NCBI GenBank assembly: GCA_022495005.1
Contig: JAGYXB010000001.1
Location: 1 to 64,000, forward strand
Origin: Rhyacophila brunnea
Taxonomy: Eukaryota > Arthropoda > Insecta > Trichoptera > Rhyacophilidae
Direction: 5' to 3'
DNA length: 64,000 nucleotides
Shown: one piece after another, positions 46,952 to 58,725 of the stretch
Layout: every line of letters starts with the position of its first letter
Position numbering within the stretch: the first letter of the stretch is position 1
Program-made: the position numbers and the translations under genes
Notes under the pieces: model-generated
The model's database searches: none
Seen by the model: only the letters and a program-made list of their open reading frames with translations
What the model was told of the DNA's origin: nothing

Positions 46952-49721
46952 TAGTCCAGTCAAATTAGACCGAAAAATACGTTATGGTTGCAAAAGGTTG
47001 GGTAGAAGATTTTTTTTTTAATTTGTATATATGGTAATGAGTGACAAGAAAACCAATTTGGATGACTTCGGCACAACTTTTGGCAAGCAAAAAACCGCAA
47101 AAATTTGGGTGTTTTTTTGGATTTTCGGTTATATCTCAAAAACGGTTGGTCGTAGCAAAAATATTGTTATATACAAAATTAAAGTTTATTAGATTTTCTA
47201 AAATGTTTACATAATACGTTTTTTTTTTATCTCTGACCGTTTATGAGATACTTGCGTTTGAAAACAGTATATCGTCGCTCTAGGATTATATTGTCCAAAG
47301 CAACAATGTGTGAAATGTTCAGGAGACGAAAAACAAAGTTCATTACCTTATATTTCAATATTATTATTTTATTTTTACATTCAATAAATAGGTTGGGTAG
47401 GTAATGGTGGGCTTATTACATTCATGGAATTTGGGCCACAGGTAATGGAGTGACTAGTTAGATAAAGTCCATTAATTTCGCTGGGTTTTTTCAGTTAATA
47501 TGCTATTGATATTAAATATTTTGTTATTGTTATTTGAAATTATCCTATAATTACCTTTTATTGGTTTCAGAATATCTTTCTGATTCAAAATATGGTCAGT
47601 AATATTTAAATTATTAAGAATTGAAATTATTAGGATACTTACTTATATAACAATAAAATATTAGTAACCTATTAAAAAAAATATTTGGGATTTATTAATT
47701 AGTTAATTAGTTTGGGTTTACAAACTAGACTTTATTGCCAATGGACGCAGTGTTCCAGATAATGCGTGGGGGTGGGGGGAGGGTTAGTGGGAGTGGTAGA
47801 AAGGGCCACATTCTAATTTCTACTTTCACCAGCATTGAGACTCACAGCACCAACATTAACAATCAGTTTATTGTGGTTGACGGAGGACATCTCCTACATA
47901 AAGTAGTTTGGCCCCGAAATTCTTTGCTTTGATGACATTGCAAAGATGTATTCGGATTATTTGACAAAACATTATAAGTTACAAATTGAAGTTGTATTTG
48001 ATGGATATCCATCCAATGCTGCATCCAGTGGGACAAAGTTTGTAGAAAGATTACGCCGTATAAATTTAAAACCATGCCCTGAAATTATGTTTCAAGGAAA
48101 CACTGTCAATCAGGTGGACCAAGAACTTTTTTTGAGCAACGGAAGTAATAAAAATCGCTTGATAACACTACTTAAAACACATTTCTCATGGGTTGGCATA
48201 AAAGTGAACCAGGCAGAAGAGGACGCCGATGTTTTAATTGTAACTACTGCCATTTCAAAAGCAAATGAATTTAAAAGCGTAGTAATAATAGGTGAAGATA
48301 TTGACCTTCTTGTACTGATGTCGGCAAAAGGACAATTCTTGGACAACTTATTCTTTCGAAAACCTGGAAAGGGAAGTAAACCAGATGTGTTGTTCTCAAT
48401 AAAATCGTTGAAATATGACGCACGTACCATTCTTTTCACACACGCGTTCAGTGGGTGTGATACAACATCCTCTTCTATTTGGCCATGGAAAGATTAAATT
48501 GTGTGGTATTTTGGAGAAGAATATTCAGTTGAAGGAAGTGGTCATAGTATCCAACATTCCAGATGCCAGCACTGATGAAATAGCTGTAGCAGGAGAACAG
48601 GTACTTATGAGGTTGTACAGTGATGCCTGTAGACCTAAGGAAACACTGGACACTGCGTTATTGGTTATTCATGAAATCGGCCAAACAGATTAAATTTAAT
48701 CTATCAAGAATACCACCAACTCGAGACGCAACGCGACACCATTCGCTGAGATCCTACTACCAAATACAAACTTGGCTTGGCAATGTTAAAAAACCAGAAG
48801 ATTGGGGGTGGCAGCGAACCAGCAATGGCCTAATACCCGTGGAGATCATTAAAGATTCAGCGCCTGAAAAAATACTGAAAGTACTTTCTTGTGCATGCAA
48901 GAAGGGGTGCAGTAAAGCATGTACCTGTCGAAAATCAGCGATGAACTGTTCGTCAATTTGCAAGAACTGCAGTGGAGTAAATTGTGAAAATGTAGCAGAT
49001 ATTTCTGGATTGGAGGAAGAGGACGCTGAAGAAGATGACTTTTATACTCAAGCAGAACTTCCCAGTAATGAACAGGTAATGGATGATATGAAATTAATAT
49101 ATATATATAATATCTCTCCATTCTTTTCAAATTAATGGAATATATTATATAGTTTTGTAGGATAATGATCCCGACGTGAGAGCTGCATTGCAAGATTTTG
49201 ACGACGTAGACGACCTTTGCCTACTCCACCTCACCAAAGCGGCAGAAACGGTTAAAAAATTAAGATGTTTGGTGAATAATATTATTCTGTACATATTGAC
49301 ATTTGTTTTGTAATCATTACTAAAACTATGAATATACTTTATTTGTAAGATCTTAAGTTTAGATTAGTATTTCTTGTCATTAAAGTTTGATTTTGACTAA
49401 AACGCGTGTTTTCAACAGCAAATATCTCATAAACGGTTAAAAATAGAAAAAAACGTGTAATATAAATATTTTTGGAAAATTTAATAAGCTTTAATTCTAT
49501 GTAAAACAATATTTTTCTACGACCAACCGTTTTTGAGATATAAGCGAAAATCCAAAAAAAAACCCAAAATTTTGTGGTTTTTTGCCCGCCAAAAGTTGTG
49601 CCGAAGTCATCCGAATTGGCAAAATTCGTTTTCTTGTCACTCATTATCATATATAGAAATTAAAAAAAAAAAATCTTCTACCCGACCTTTTGCAACCATA
49701 AAGTACAGATTGACTGGACTA
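46952..49721 (+). mobile_element. 2.77-kb TIR element carrying a PIN-CXC gene (unclassified DNA transposon)
   Basis: Terminal inverted repeats of about 318 bp (46952 to about 47270 and about 49404 to 49721) begin TAGTCCAGTCAA and end TTGACTGGACTA. Both contain TTATGGTTGCAAAAGG, GAGTGACAAGAAAAC, GATGACTTCGGCACAACTTT and ATCTCAAAAACGGTTGGTCG. Flanks CCTTTT|TAGTCC and GGACTA|TTTAGG allow a TTT or a TA target duplication. The single gene inside (47741-49313) is described separately. No DDE transposase, reverse transcriptase, integrase or Rep/helicase is visible. The architecture is that of an autonomous-size cut-and-paste element. Confidence 0.85.
47741..49313 (+). pseudogene. PIN/FEN1-like nuclease domain plus tesmin-type CXC protein, 3 frameshifts
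   Basis: The product of a related intact gene would be about 480-500 residues. First segment from ATG 47741: Gly-rich leader, then FIVVDGGHLLHKVVWP. After a one-base loss near 47922: DDIAKMYSDYLTKHY, VVFDGYPS, QAEEDADVLI, GEDIDLLVLM and FTHAFSGCDTTSS. The spaced acidic residues are those of FEN1/PIN-like nucleases. After a second shift near 48465: LFGHGKIKLCGILEKN; a third near 48680 leads to RDATRHHSLRSYYQIQ and WQRTSNGLIPV. A cysteine array follows (CACKKGCSKACTCRKS...CSSICKNC), the CRC/CXC DNA-binding type of tesmin/TSO1. A donor at 49076 (CAG|GTAATG) and acceptor before 49161 (TTTTGTAG) add a phase-0 last exon DNDPDVRAALQDFDD, stop at 49311-49313. Similar PIN-CXC proteins recur as uncharacterised multicopy genes in animals. 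The mobility role is inferred. Confidence 0.75.
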
Positions 49722-50624
49722 TTTAGGGGCCGGGATAGTATCAAAGTAGGTAATAACAATACTCAACAAATAATTCACAATTCTATCACTGAAAAGATGA
49801 CAAAACCAGCCTCTGGAATATGTACCTGGCTTGTAGGTAGGTACCATGGGTCTCATATTTCAGACCTTTTCTAGGTACATGCTTTGAAAAGGGGCTGTGA
49901 ATTTCTAAGAATTAATATTACTGCATTTATTTGCTTGGTAGGTACATAATATTTTGAAATATCTAAACAAAATGAACACAGACATATTCTTATAAATAAA
50001 ATATTAATATACATAATTTTGAACTAAATACATAAGACATTGAATGGCTTGGAAAAATGTCATTGGCTTGGAATGAATGAATTTATAGGTATTTAATTAT
50101 TATTATGAATGACTTTAATATAAGTAGGTAAGTGCTTTTAGGATGCTCTTTTTTACGCTAGGTCAATGATTTTTTTTTTATGCTAGGAACGAATTTAATG
50201 GCAAGGCTTCTGATAAAAGTATTAATCCTGAGATAGTTATTATTCTTAATACCCACGTATTCATGGAATAATACTTATTTAGTTTAGACTTTGTTGGCTA
50301 AGTTTCTTAAGGGTGACTATAAATTTTTATACGTTTAAGCTTACGGGCTAGAAATTTGTCTCGCAGTCAATCTGCTCATGTTTGCATGAATCCGCCCAAT
50401 GATGATTCAGGCCTCATGGCCTTGGATCCTCTGAGGATGCCATGGTTTAGGCGGTAAAAAATCTATCTACTTTTGGTTAAATATTAAATTTTTATAAATG
50501 TGTCATATTTATATATTTTTTGGATTTTTTCCCACTATTTTTGACTTGAATTAGATTTATCAAAATTATCTATTTTCAATAAAACTAATATTATATTTTT
50601 AAAACTAGTCTAGATTGTAATAAC
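49722..50624. other. Intergenic, no gene
   Basis: AT-rich. A decayed repeat with GGCCTTGGATCCTCTGAGG near 50420 may be a SINE remnant. Confidence 0.35.
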
Positions 50625-50850
50625 ATTGAGGGTCCCAGGTTCGAATTCTGGCTCTGGCAAATACACAATATATTGTTTTTCTATTTGTGTTTGCGTCAGA
50701 TTATGGACCTAATAGGTTGAGCAAGTGACTAGAATACATTTCTCGTAAAAACAGAAATATGTTAATACAAACCTCAATATGTGGAGGCCCATATATAATC
50801 TTATTAGGATCGGACATGGTATAAAGAAAGAAAGAAAGAAGCTTGTAATA
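50625..50850 (+). mobile_element. tRNA-derived SINE with (GAAA)n tail
   Basis: GGGTCCCAGGTTCGAATTCTGG (B box at 50638), ATGGACCTAATAGGTTGAGC, GTGGAGGCCCATATATAATC, ATCGGACATGGT, then AAAGAAAGAAAGAAAG. The 5' part of the tRNA head is missing. This copy shows the tail type of the family. Confidence 0.88.
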
Positions 50851-53554
50851 TTATTTCTACTATCTAAATGAATTGTCGTATTTCATAAGGTAAATGAGAC
50901 ACCTTCCAGATGCACTTAGTGGAAAGTTTGCAGTTATAGTAAATTTATTGATAGATAATATACATTTAACAAAGTTGTATTAATCAATATGTATATGTAT
51001 AAAAAGGAAATTTTATTTTTATTTTAAAGACAAACTCAATTACGACAAAAAAAATGAGAAATCGTTGATTCCTCCTTTTTATTACATAGGTACTATTTTA
51101 TTGCTATGTTTATTAATAACATTTAGTTTTTAAAGTTGTCTCGAATACACCCAAAATATTTCTTAACTTTAATATATTTTATATTTATTTTAAAAATATT
51201 AAAAAAAATCAAATGTTTATAACATGATACCTATCCTTTTTATTTGTCTTGAATCTAATTTATGCATATAATACTGATGCTTGATTTGATATATTACATA
51301 AAAAGCTTCTGACCCAATTTTTTTAGTACCTAGTGAAGTAATTTTAGTCCTGGTAAAAATTTCTCAAATTGTCGAGATTTTCATTGATGATTTTTCGAGA
51401 AGTGACAATTTCGAATTTCTGAAAAATGATTTCTTGAGAATTTTTGAGAAATAACTCAAAAAATTGATGATATGGCTATCAACGGACATTATAAAAAAAC
51501 GTCAAAATAAGTCGTTGAATATAAGGATTATAAACAAATGTTTATCGTTACCATTTTTCAAAGTTTCGCCAACAATTTACTCTAAAAAATTTAGAATTTC
51601 CATAATATATAAAAATGCCATAAAATACACTCACTCTAGTTATAATTCATAGGGCGTGCATTTTTGAAGCAAGTATTAATAGACAATTTTGAAAAGTTTT
51701 TAAATAACAACTGTCAGAATTTTAAATGAATGGTAAGTATTTATTTCAAAGTATCGGTATAAGCCCGCCGATGTTGAATGTAAAATATTGGTACAGCAAG
51801 AAATAATATTCAAAAATCAGTAGTAAAAATAAATAATCATTATTTAAATGACATGGGCCAATAGATAAAATCAATATCCATTATTATTTTGATAGAATGA
51901 AAAGTAAAAAACATTCAATGGGGCGCACGGCATTTTATGGTTACCATTATCGCATATAAAGTATATTAGTCTATGCATTCATGAATATCGGTAAGAACAA
52001 AACTAATAATGTTTATATTATTATTAAAAGAAGATCAAATAAGAAGTCGCAGAGGTGCAGAAAAAAGAGCTAGATGGACATTTCACAAAATAAATGCGAA
52101 TAACCTCAAAGATTAAATTAATAATTGATCAAAAATATAGGTTCTCTATGTAGGTACTACAAATATTACAGAAATCATTTTTTTAAACTAACTACCTATT
52201 ATTGTCTAATTTTATAAAAAAAAGAATCTCAGTTTGGGTACAACAATAATTAATAGTATGATACTCGTATTAAATTTATCTCAATTAAAATTGTATGCTA
52301 AATTAATTAGTTAGGGTTCGTGGATTTTTTATATTTTACATGTTTTTTACTCATCACTACAAAAAATGTTTTTTTCAACGTCTTTTAAAATTACTAATTT
52401 AAGTAATTATCTTAATTATTTATATAATATGAATATTATTATTTTTACTATTAGTGTAAATGCCGAATCAGATAATAATTTAATATTGTTAATTTATTAC
52501 AGTATGTAATGTAAACAAGACCGTGAAACGTATTGCCATTGGCGAGCCAAAAGTCCGAGGACAATTAAAAGGCCGTCCGACTTGTCTATGCTCTGATAAC
52601 GAACGAATGATATCAACGAACGAATAAAAAAATCGAGCTGTCAAAAGTTGCGATTATCGGAATGTTTTCCGATAATCCTAAAATGTTGTGTTATTTATAT
52701 GTAGACTTGCATAAAATAATATAACAGTAAAAACAACACACATTTTATGTTTTCTTTTATGAATTTCATAAACGTTTTTAGTAATAGGTTGTACGTAATT
52801 GAAGGAAAAGATTTTTATGTTATCGTTTGACTGGGTGTGTATTATAGATTATCATTTTCAATCATTCACATTGATCGACATCGGTCGTTTTTAGTAATAA
52901 GTTGTATGTAATTGATATATCATTGAAGGAAACGTCTTATTCTGTCATATGTATGTTACCATTGATTATTATTGTGAATTTTTGAACACAAAAAATACAT
53001 TTATTGTAAACAACTGAAGTCTGTCTTATTATTTAATTCTGATACTGAAAATAATATGTAATAAGCACTATACAAGTCTGAAGTATATCTTGTTATTATT
53101 GCAAAGTTGAAAATGTATATAAAAGACACTACAATTTATTTAACTCAGCAATAAAGTAGAGATAGAGGGTTTGAATCTCATAAGGTAAGGTTAAATATAT
53201 CTTTGAAGTGCGCTTAGACCAAGAGTATATGCCTAACAGCTACCTACAACTGATGGTTTGGAAGGTGCAGTTAAGTTAAGTTACAGCTGATAGTTAAAAT
53301 GAAATATTATCTTAAAGGCACTAGAAGCTTGCTTAGGAGACTCACATTGCATCATTGAGCCATTTTTTAGATACACTAAATGGGCGTAAGGGATGAAATA
53401 ATAGAGAAATTCCATTCTAATAGTACAATCTATTCTGGAGAGCCAGATAGAAAGAACAATACTATCCTACTAAATTTAACATAATAAGAAGCTACTAAAT
53501 AAGTTATTTCTGTAAAAGAAAAAATCTGTCCAAAATAGATTTTATACTGACAAA
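50851..53554. other. Intergenic; direct repeat at 52770-52950
   Basis: No gene in 2.7 kb. TTTTTAGTAATAGGTTGTACG / TTTTTAGTAATAAGTTGTATG with trailing GTAATTGAAGGAAA recur about 110 bp apart (52775 and 52888). 53170 has GAGGGTTTGAATCTCA, a B-box-like string, without other tRNA features. 51360-51460 is rich in TTCTCGAGAA-like motifs, reminiscent of hAT subterminal repeats at 28.5 kb. Confidence 0.4.
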
Positions 53555-53790
53555 TTGATATTTATACTTACCATTAATTATTTAAATAATTCCCGAAAAT
53601 TATTTAAATAATTCCCTATCATAATTTAAATACTTCCATTGTTATATTATAATACTTACCAATAATCATTTTTTACTTGCTGCTCATATTAAATAGTTCC
53701 CACCTTTTTAATAAAATACTTGCACGATTTTTTATTAAAATACTTGCTGTTAATGCATAATATATATTATACTTACCCAATAATTTGAAG
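53555..53790. repeat. Degenerate AT-rich short-period repeats
   Basis: ATTTAAATAATTCCC occurs twice in direct succession (about 53579 and 53603). It is followed by several AAATACTTCC / AATACTTACC / AAATACTTGC variants every 30-45 bp up to 53780. No protein meaning in any frame. Confidence 0.5.
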
Positions 53791-53964
53791 CCAATTCATA
53801 GTCTATAATCTAAGGTCTTGGGTATAATGTTCATCAGATTATTTTTTAAAGTACAGAGTAAGTGTAAAAATTAAAAGAATGATTGTCGTGATTTTGGCGC
53901 ATGCGGAATTTTGGGTACGCGAAAGAATATAAGTAATAAGAAATATTGAATTTAATGAAAAGCC
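53791..53964. other. Intergenic, no gene
   Basis: Short AT-rich spacer before Repeat B. Confidence 0.35.
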
Positions 53965-54405
53965 ACTCTATTTTACAACGTTGTTATAACCTCGTATTCT
54001 TGTTTGTCCGGTATAAATCTTGCAATCGATTTTTAATTAACTTCCCGACTAGCTCGACATTTGAAACTTTAAGATTATATCAGCACACGATGCCAATGCA
54101 TTTTTTAATACTTCTAGACATCTTTAAGTAGAATTGAATTCATTTTCAGTTAATTCTGTTTTATATGAAAAGTTATTTCGACACCATTATTGGTTGGTCT
54201 GGGGTCCTAGCAACTAAATTATTAATATATACCTGCGTTACTATGGAAATCAATATGATATGTCAAAATGACATTTCAGTATTATTTCTAACAAGTACAA
54301 ATTTTTTTGATTGTTTAAGCTAGTCAAGTCAAGTTTATATGATTCAACAGAAAATTTAAGAACGTTGTAAATAAAAAGTGCTTTTTATCTTGTAATTATT
54401 TAATT
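53965..54405 (+). repeat. Repeat B, copy b
   Basis: Inverted relative to 41345-41775: ATCTTGCAATCGATTTTTAA, ACGATGCCAATGCATTTTTT, CACCATTATTGGTTGGTC, GCGTTACTATGGAAATCAAT and AAAAGTGCTTTTTATCTTG. Confidence 0.75.
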
Positions 54406-54454
54406 ATAAATTGTCAAAAAATATTTCACAGTGAATGTTTTTTCCTAATATAAA

Positions 54455-54950
54455 GTGGCGCATGGAGATAACCAGATTGACTCCAGACCATTGGATTTCT
54501 CAGTTCGTAACCGGACACGGTGGTTTTGCCTCCAAGCTCTGTCAGCTTGGCCTAATAGAATCTCCGACTTGCTTATGTAGCGAATTGCAGAATGCCCATC
54601 ACATCCTCTAGGAGTGTCCCCATATGTCGGTTGAAAGGGAAGAGCTTTTCAAGTCGGTCCGACCCTCAGTTTGACCGGTCGGCCATTGTAACTTGGTATC
54701 TACGAAGGAAAATTTCTCAGCATGCGGCTTTGCGGCATTCTCATTGAGAATTGACCGTAATATATCATATCGAAGTAGGGATCACGCACACTCTAGTGCA
54801 CGCCAACCAAGGTCTTAGTAAGTTGCTCCTGAGACACTTTTACAAATAATGAAGAGCGCCAAACGTTCGTTACGCCACGGTATACGCCTGCATAACGGAT
54901 GTCGAGACGTGGCGGGTGATGGAAGGAAAAGCAAGTGCATGATTTTTTTT
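54455..54950 (+). mobile_element. LINE C-terminal relic (post-RNase H region)
   Basis: The plus frame reads TPDHWISQFVTGHGGFASKL, then SPTCLCSE, ELQNAHHIL, a stop, and ECPHMSVEREELF. This is the Cys-Cys-His-Cys knuckle region that ends many I/R1/Jockey-type LINEs. It decays after about 54690; 54770-54930 probably belongs to its 3' part. It is a different lineage from the fragment nested at 33.1-33.5 kb. Confidence 0.7.
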
Positions 54951-55255
54951 TAATGAAAATTAAGTTTTTGTGTAATCATCTAACAGGTAATTACGATGAT
55001 TGATAGCATTGTAGGAAACGGACTTATCCATCTTCTATATTTTAAAAAACTACTCTGTTGGACAAAAATGGGAAAGAAAGCTTAAAAAAAGCTGTTGATA
55101 CGGGTTTTATAGGGATCTTTTTAGAAATATGCATAAAAAATGGTTGACTTCGATTCAGTAGTTGGAAAATTCGTAATACGGCAAAAATTAGGTTGGTAGA
55201 CATGTCGGTCCAATTCGGGTATATTCATGCTGGCAGTTACGCCCAAACCTAAGCG
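54951..55255. other. Spacer, no gene
   Basis: AT-rich; nothing assigned. Confidence 0.35.
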
Positions 55256-55263
55256 GATAAGAC

Positions 55264-55852
55264 CAGCAACGTCCCGTGGGGGTAGGTAGAATGAGCGTCG
55301 CTTGGGGGCGGCAGTTACTTGAAGGGCGGCAAATCGAGGAGAATCATTAGGTATATATAGAAATAGGTACCCAAACTTAGTAATAACGGAAATATCTTTC
55401 AATTAAAAAATTCAGCTCACTGCATGGAAATATAATGTATTAATTGACATAGAAGGTTTAACAGGACTGTAATTTTTTGTTGGGTACGCGATGTCTAGTT
55501 TACTTCCGTTGTCCTTAGACGTCACCTCATTGATGACTTGCAATGACTCGTGCAGATTTGCGAATTATATTTAAATTAAAGGTAGGTACATACTTACCTA
55601 ATTAATTTATACAAATATTTTTGCCGGTCACTCGCAAGTTTTGAAAGTTGTCAGGTGTAATTTTAAATTTATCTGAAACCGTGGACTCGTAATATTATCA
55701 ATTGAATTAAAGATGGCATTTATATTAGATTTAGCGGTACCTATTATATTTTGTTAGTAATGTTTGAATGCAACACATTTCTTAGATATTGGAATAGATT
55801 ATGAATTAGATATTATAAAAATAGAGCGGCATTTTGTTTAGGGACGTCACTG
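55264..55852 (+). mobile_element. Non-autonomous hAT MITE, family 1, copy c (589 bp)
   Basis: Termini CAGCAACGTCCC (two bases mutated) and GGGACGTCACTG are flanked by the perfect duplication GATAAGAC at 55256-55263 and 55853-55860. The longest copy, in the same orientation as copy a; it includes GAGCGTCGCTTGGGGGCGGC and GTCTAGTTTACTTCCGTTG. Confidence 0.93.
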
Positions 55853-55928
55853 GATAAGACCGAATACAAGAATTTTGTATTGACACGTCAGACATATCAA
55901 GATAACCTACAATTTTATTAGTCATGAC

Positions 55929-56748
55929 TAGGGAGCGGATTTATATTCAGCAAAAATCATGATTATTTGCATTCACGTATGCACTTAAAATCAATAAAAT
56001 ATGCACTAAAACCGAAGAAATATGCAGTTTAAAATTGACACTTTTTTGTGGGAAAAAATTGTAAATACCCACTTTACCCAATATTACTGACAAAAAATCG
56101 AATAACAAGTTAATAATTTTTCAACATGAGCACAAACAACGAAAATGAAGTTAATCAATTACAATTTTCAAAATAGTTTTTTCACAAGTACAAAAATAAT
56201 TGAATAATAAATGCAATGTAAACCAAACATAACTTAAAAAACGAAAACGACACACTTAACTATTCCTACATACTATTTTCTGTTTTTTGTCCGAAAAAAA
56301 AATTAGAATATTTTTTTCAATATTATGCTCTGGCATTAAATTTTTCCGCATAGGTAGGTATCTGTCAGTAATTTGTTTATATGTGAAAAACGACCTCTCA
56401 ACGTCCACAGAGGTGATTGGGCAAACTTTAAATAAAATTTCCCGAGTTGACTTCACTTTTTCTGATAAATCCACAGCGTGTATCTAAACTATCTACCTTC
56501 CTAACTTAGTTACCTATATTTCGATAAAATATTAAAAAAAAGTAAAATTATAAATTCAAAAGCTCTAAAATATGCATTTATTTATGAAATATGCACTTAT
56601 GTCTCAAATATCCTCCAACGTCTCAAATATGCATTTATATGAGCAATAAAATTTTATTTTTGGATTCTGTGCCTTTTGAAATAGATTTCTGTGCAACTCT
56701 CATAACTGTGCATACAAAGCATGCACTAGCATATAAATCCGGGCCCTA
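55929..56748 (-). mobile_element. hAT deletion derivative with AATATGCA arrays (820 bp)
   Basis: Termini TAGGGAGCGGATTTATAT and ATATAAATCCGGGCCCTA; 8-bp duplication GTCATGAC (55921-55928) / GTCTTGAC (56749-56756). Direct copies of AATATGCA (left side near 55998 and 56020; right side near 56569, 56587 and 56627) are the probable transposase-binding subterminal motifs. A transposase C-terminal remnant lies on the minus strand. Confidence 0.9.
56256..56474 (-). pseudogene. hAT transposase C-terminal remnant
   Basis: Reads CPITSVDVERSFFTYKQITD, then RYLPMRKNLMPEHN. This is the hAT dimerisation motif (S-x-D/E-x-ER-x-FS-x-YK) with the usual downstream Leu/Asn-rich helix. It lies inside the element at 55929-56748; the catalytic Asp regions are deleted. 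Confidence 0.85.
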
Positions 56749-56837
56749 GTCTTGACATTGCGATTGCAGCACAAAATATTGCAGTTCCGTGTCATAACAA
56801 AAATTAGTACATATAACCGCGATTGTACTCTGTAATC

Positions 56838-56925
56838 CAGTGGCAAAGACTGGCGAAGAAGGCGATTATTTAAACCTACCTTCTTAAGAAAAATATTTTT
56901 TAATTGCATATTGACATATTTATAT
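56838..56925 (+). repeat. Repeat C end fragment, copy c
   Basis: CCAGTGGCAAAGACTGGCGA, then AAGGCGATTATTTAAACC and TACCTTCTTAAGAAAAATAT; inverted counterpart of 36660-36745. Confidence 0.5.
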
Positions 56926-57484
56926 ACTTAATCACTTCATTATTTTATGTTATATAAAAATAATTTATTTTGCCAACGAGAGATGTCGTATATGTAGAAA
57001 TGTATTACAGTATTACACAGTTTACAAAACAATCTGCAGAGGTATTAAAGAAGCCACAGCGCGCCGTAAATTAAATAATAAACGCCGCGACGTCACGACG
57101 TAAATAAATTTCCGATTATGTGTGAAATAATTCTGAATTTTTTTTCGTATGGACTTTACGTCTCGTAACCTCAGCAAGTCTACTGATTTGTACGAAATAA
57201 GGTAAGCTCCTATCGCAGAGCCTAAAACATTCGCGCATAATATTGTTGTCACGACTGCGCACTTTGTCCAAAATCATTAATAATTAGATAATTTCAACGG
57301 CGTTTAATCGAATATTAATAAATAAGTAAGTATAGATTGTTTTTAAAAATAAAAATAAATTTTATCTAATGATTTTTGATGGGTAAACATGTTTTGAAAA
57401 ATACGTAATTTAAACACATCGCTCATTTTTATGTCGTCAATGAGTTTTTGAAGTTTCATTGAATTAGTGTGTCGTTGTCATTTA
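56926..57484. other. Intergenic, no gene
   Basis: AT-rich; the minus-strand open frame at 57022-57252 has no recognisable domain. Confidence 0.35.
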
Positions 57485-57725
57485 TTAGTGTGAAACTATT
57501 CATTAGTAGTAAATATCGTACTATTCTCGTAAGTGTACCTGACAAGTGTGTTCTTTTTATCAGATCTCCACAGCCTACCTCTTTCCAAAAGTCACCCTTC
57601 GCCACTGCTGTAATCTTATGTGACTCTTCTGACCTATATACATTACCTAGCCATCTAGGGTGGCCCAATTTAATGGACGTCGTGCGAACTCTGGTACCAA
57701 GTGTCCATATTCTTATTATATGTGT
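57485..57725 (+). repeat. Repeat D, copy b
   Basis: ACCTGACAAGTGTGTTCTTT, then ACAGCCTACCTCTTTCC, AAAAGTCACCCTTCGCCACTG, matching 36105-36240 in inverted orientation. The CGCCACTG end is shared with the neighbouring foldback MITE family. The overlapping open frames on both strands are not genes. Confidence 0.5.
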
Positions 57726-58301
57726 TAGTAGCGAAGGGCGGAGGTAGGCTGGTAAGAAGAAAAATAGTGCAACTTTGTTAGTCATACGTTTTTGTGTTTA
57801 TTGAACTAAAACTATAATACAGATGGTGTTGGTAAGTTTTTAAAAATCAAATAAACCCTGCCTAAAGTAAACCATAATAGTTTTGGTATACTTTTGGCAA
57901 TAAGACAACATTGTGCATAATTTTTCATTCTTACTTATTTGTTTTTGTTGGATTAATACATAATAATATTACACATTTGTTGGTTTTTTTTTTAATTCAT
58001 TAAGCCCTGCCTTAACCAATCTAAAATAGATAAACGATTCTATCTATAAAATATCCAAAATTATGTATGATCTTTTAATGGCATAATTTTAAATATTTTG
58101 TAGATAAAAGAGAATTTTTTGATTATTATCTATTATGGCTTGGTTTTCACTGGGTTTAATTGAATTTAAAAAAACTTACCAACAGCATCTGTAAATTGTA
58201 GTCTTATTTTAATGAAAACAAATACCTACGTATGACTGACAAAGTTTAGTGTTCACTATTTATGACGGATCTTAACAGCCTACCTTCACCCTTCGCCAAT
58301 G
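57726..58301. mobile_element. Long-TIR foldback MITE, family 2, copy b (576 bp)
   Basis: Left GCGAAGGGCGGAGGTAGGCT and right AACAGCCTACCTTCACCCTT are inverted arms of about 115 bp. The interior matches the element at 4257-5437, here uninterrupted. It shows what the split copy looked like before the hAT insertion. Confidence 0.8.
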
Positions 58302-58574
58302 AATTGGTTTCACTGCGACTGTGTACCATTGGTAGATCCAAAATAGCGTGCAGTATGTTTCGCTCAAACGAAACCAACACTTTTGGCCATTGTCATTACA
58401 TGGCAACTGAACTTATTAGTATTTTTTACAAGATACATTACTACTGTGTTCTTAATAGAATAATATCTTCATCAGCATCGTATTTTTCTGTGAATGGAAG
58501 TGTTCATAAGGTAACTATTCTTCAATATTAATAATTGATCTGTCTAACAAACCTGTAGTGTAAAATAATAATAA

Positions 58575-58725
58575 AAAACAATAAATAACTTATTTTTATT
58601 AATAAATAATTTATTTAAACAATAATATATTGTTAAATTAATTAAATATTATCTCACAAAGATGTCATAGTGTCGTCATTTATGTTATGTATGTTGTTTA
58701 GTAGACTTTCCATTCTTCATTAGTT
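58575..58725 (-). other. Gene B exon 3 (3' UTR, inferred)
   Basis: Acceptor CTTTTTCAG, then AACTAATGAAGAATGG. Shares GTGAGATAATATTTAATTA, CAATATATTATTG and AATAAATTATTTATTA with gene A exon 3, ending near AATAAA signals. Confidence 0.55.

Noticed and set aside
55121..55402. 93-codon minus-strand frame
   Set aside because: Overlaps the left half of a hAT MITE with an exact target duplication; no coding signature.
57456..57785. Frames of 92 and 109 codons on both strands
   Set aside because: They overlap dispersed repeats D and the foldback MITE and show no domain.
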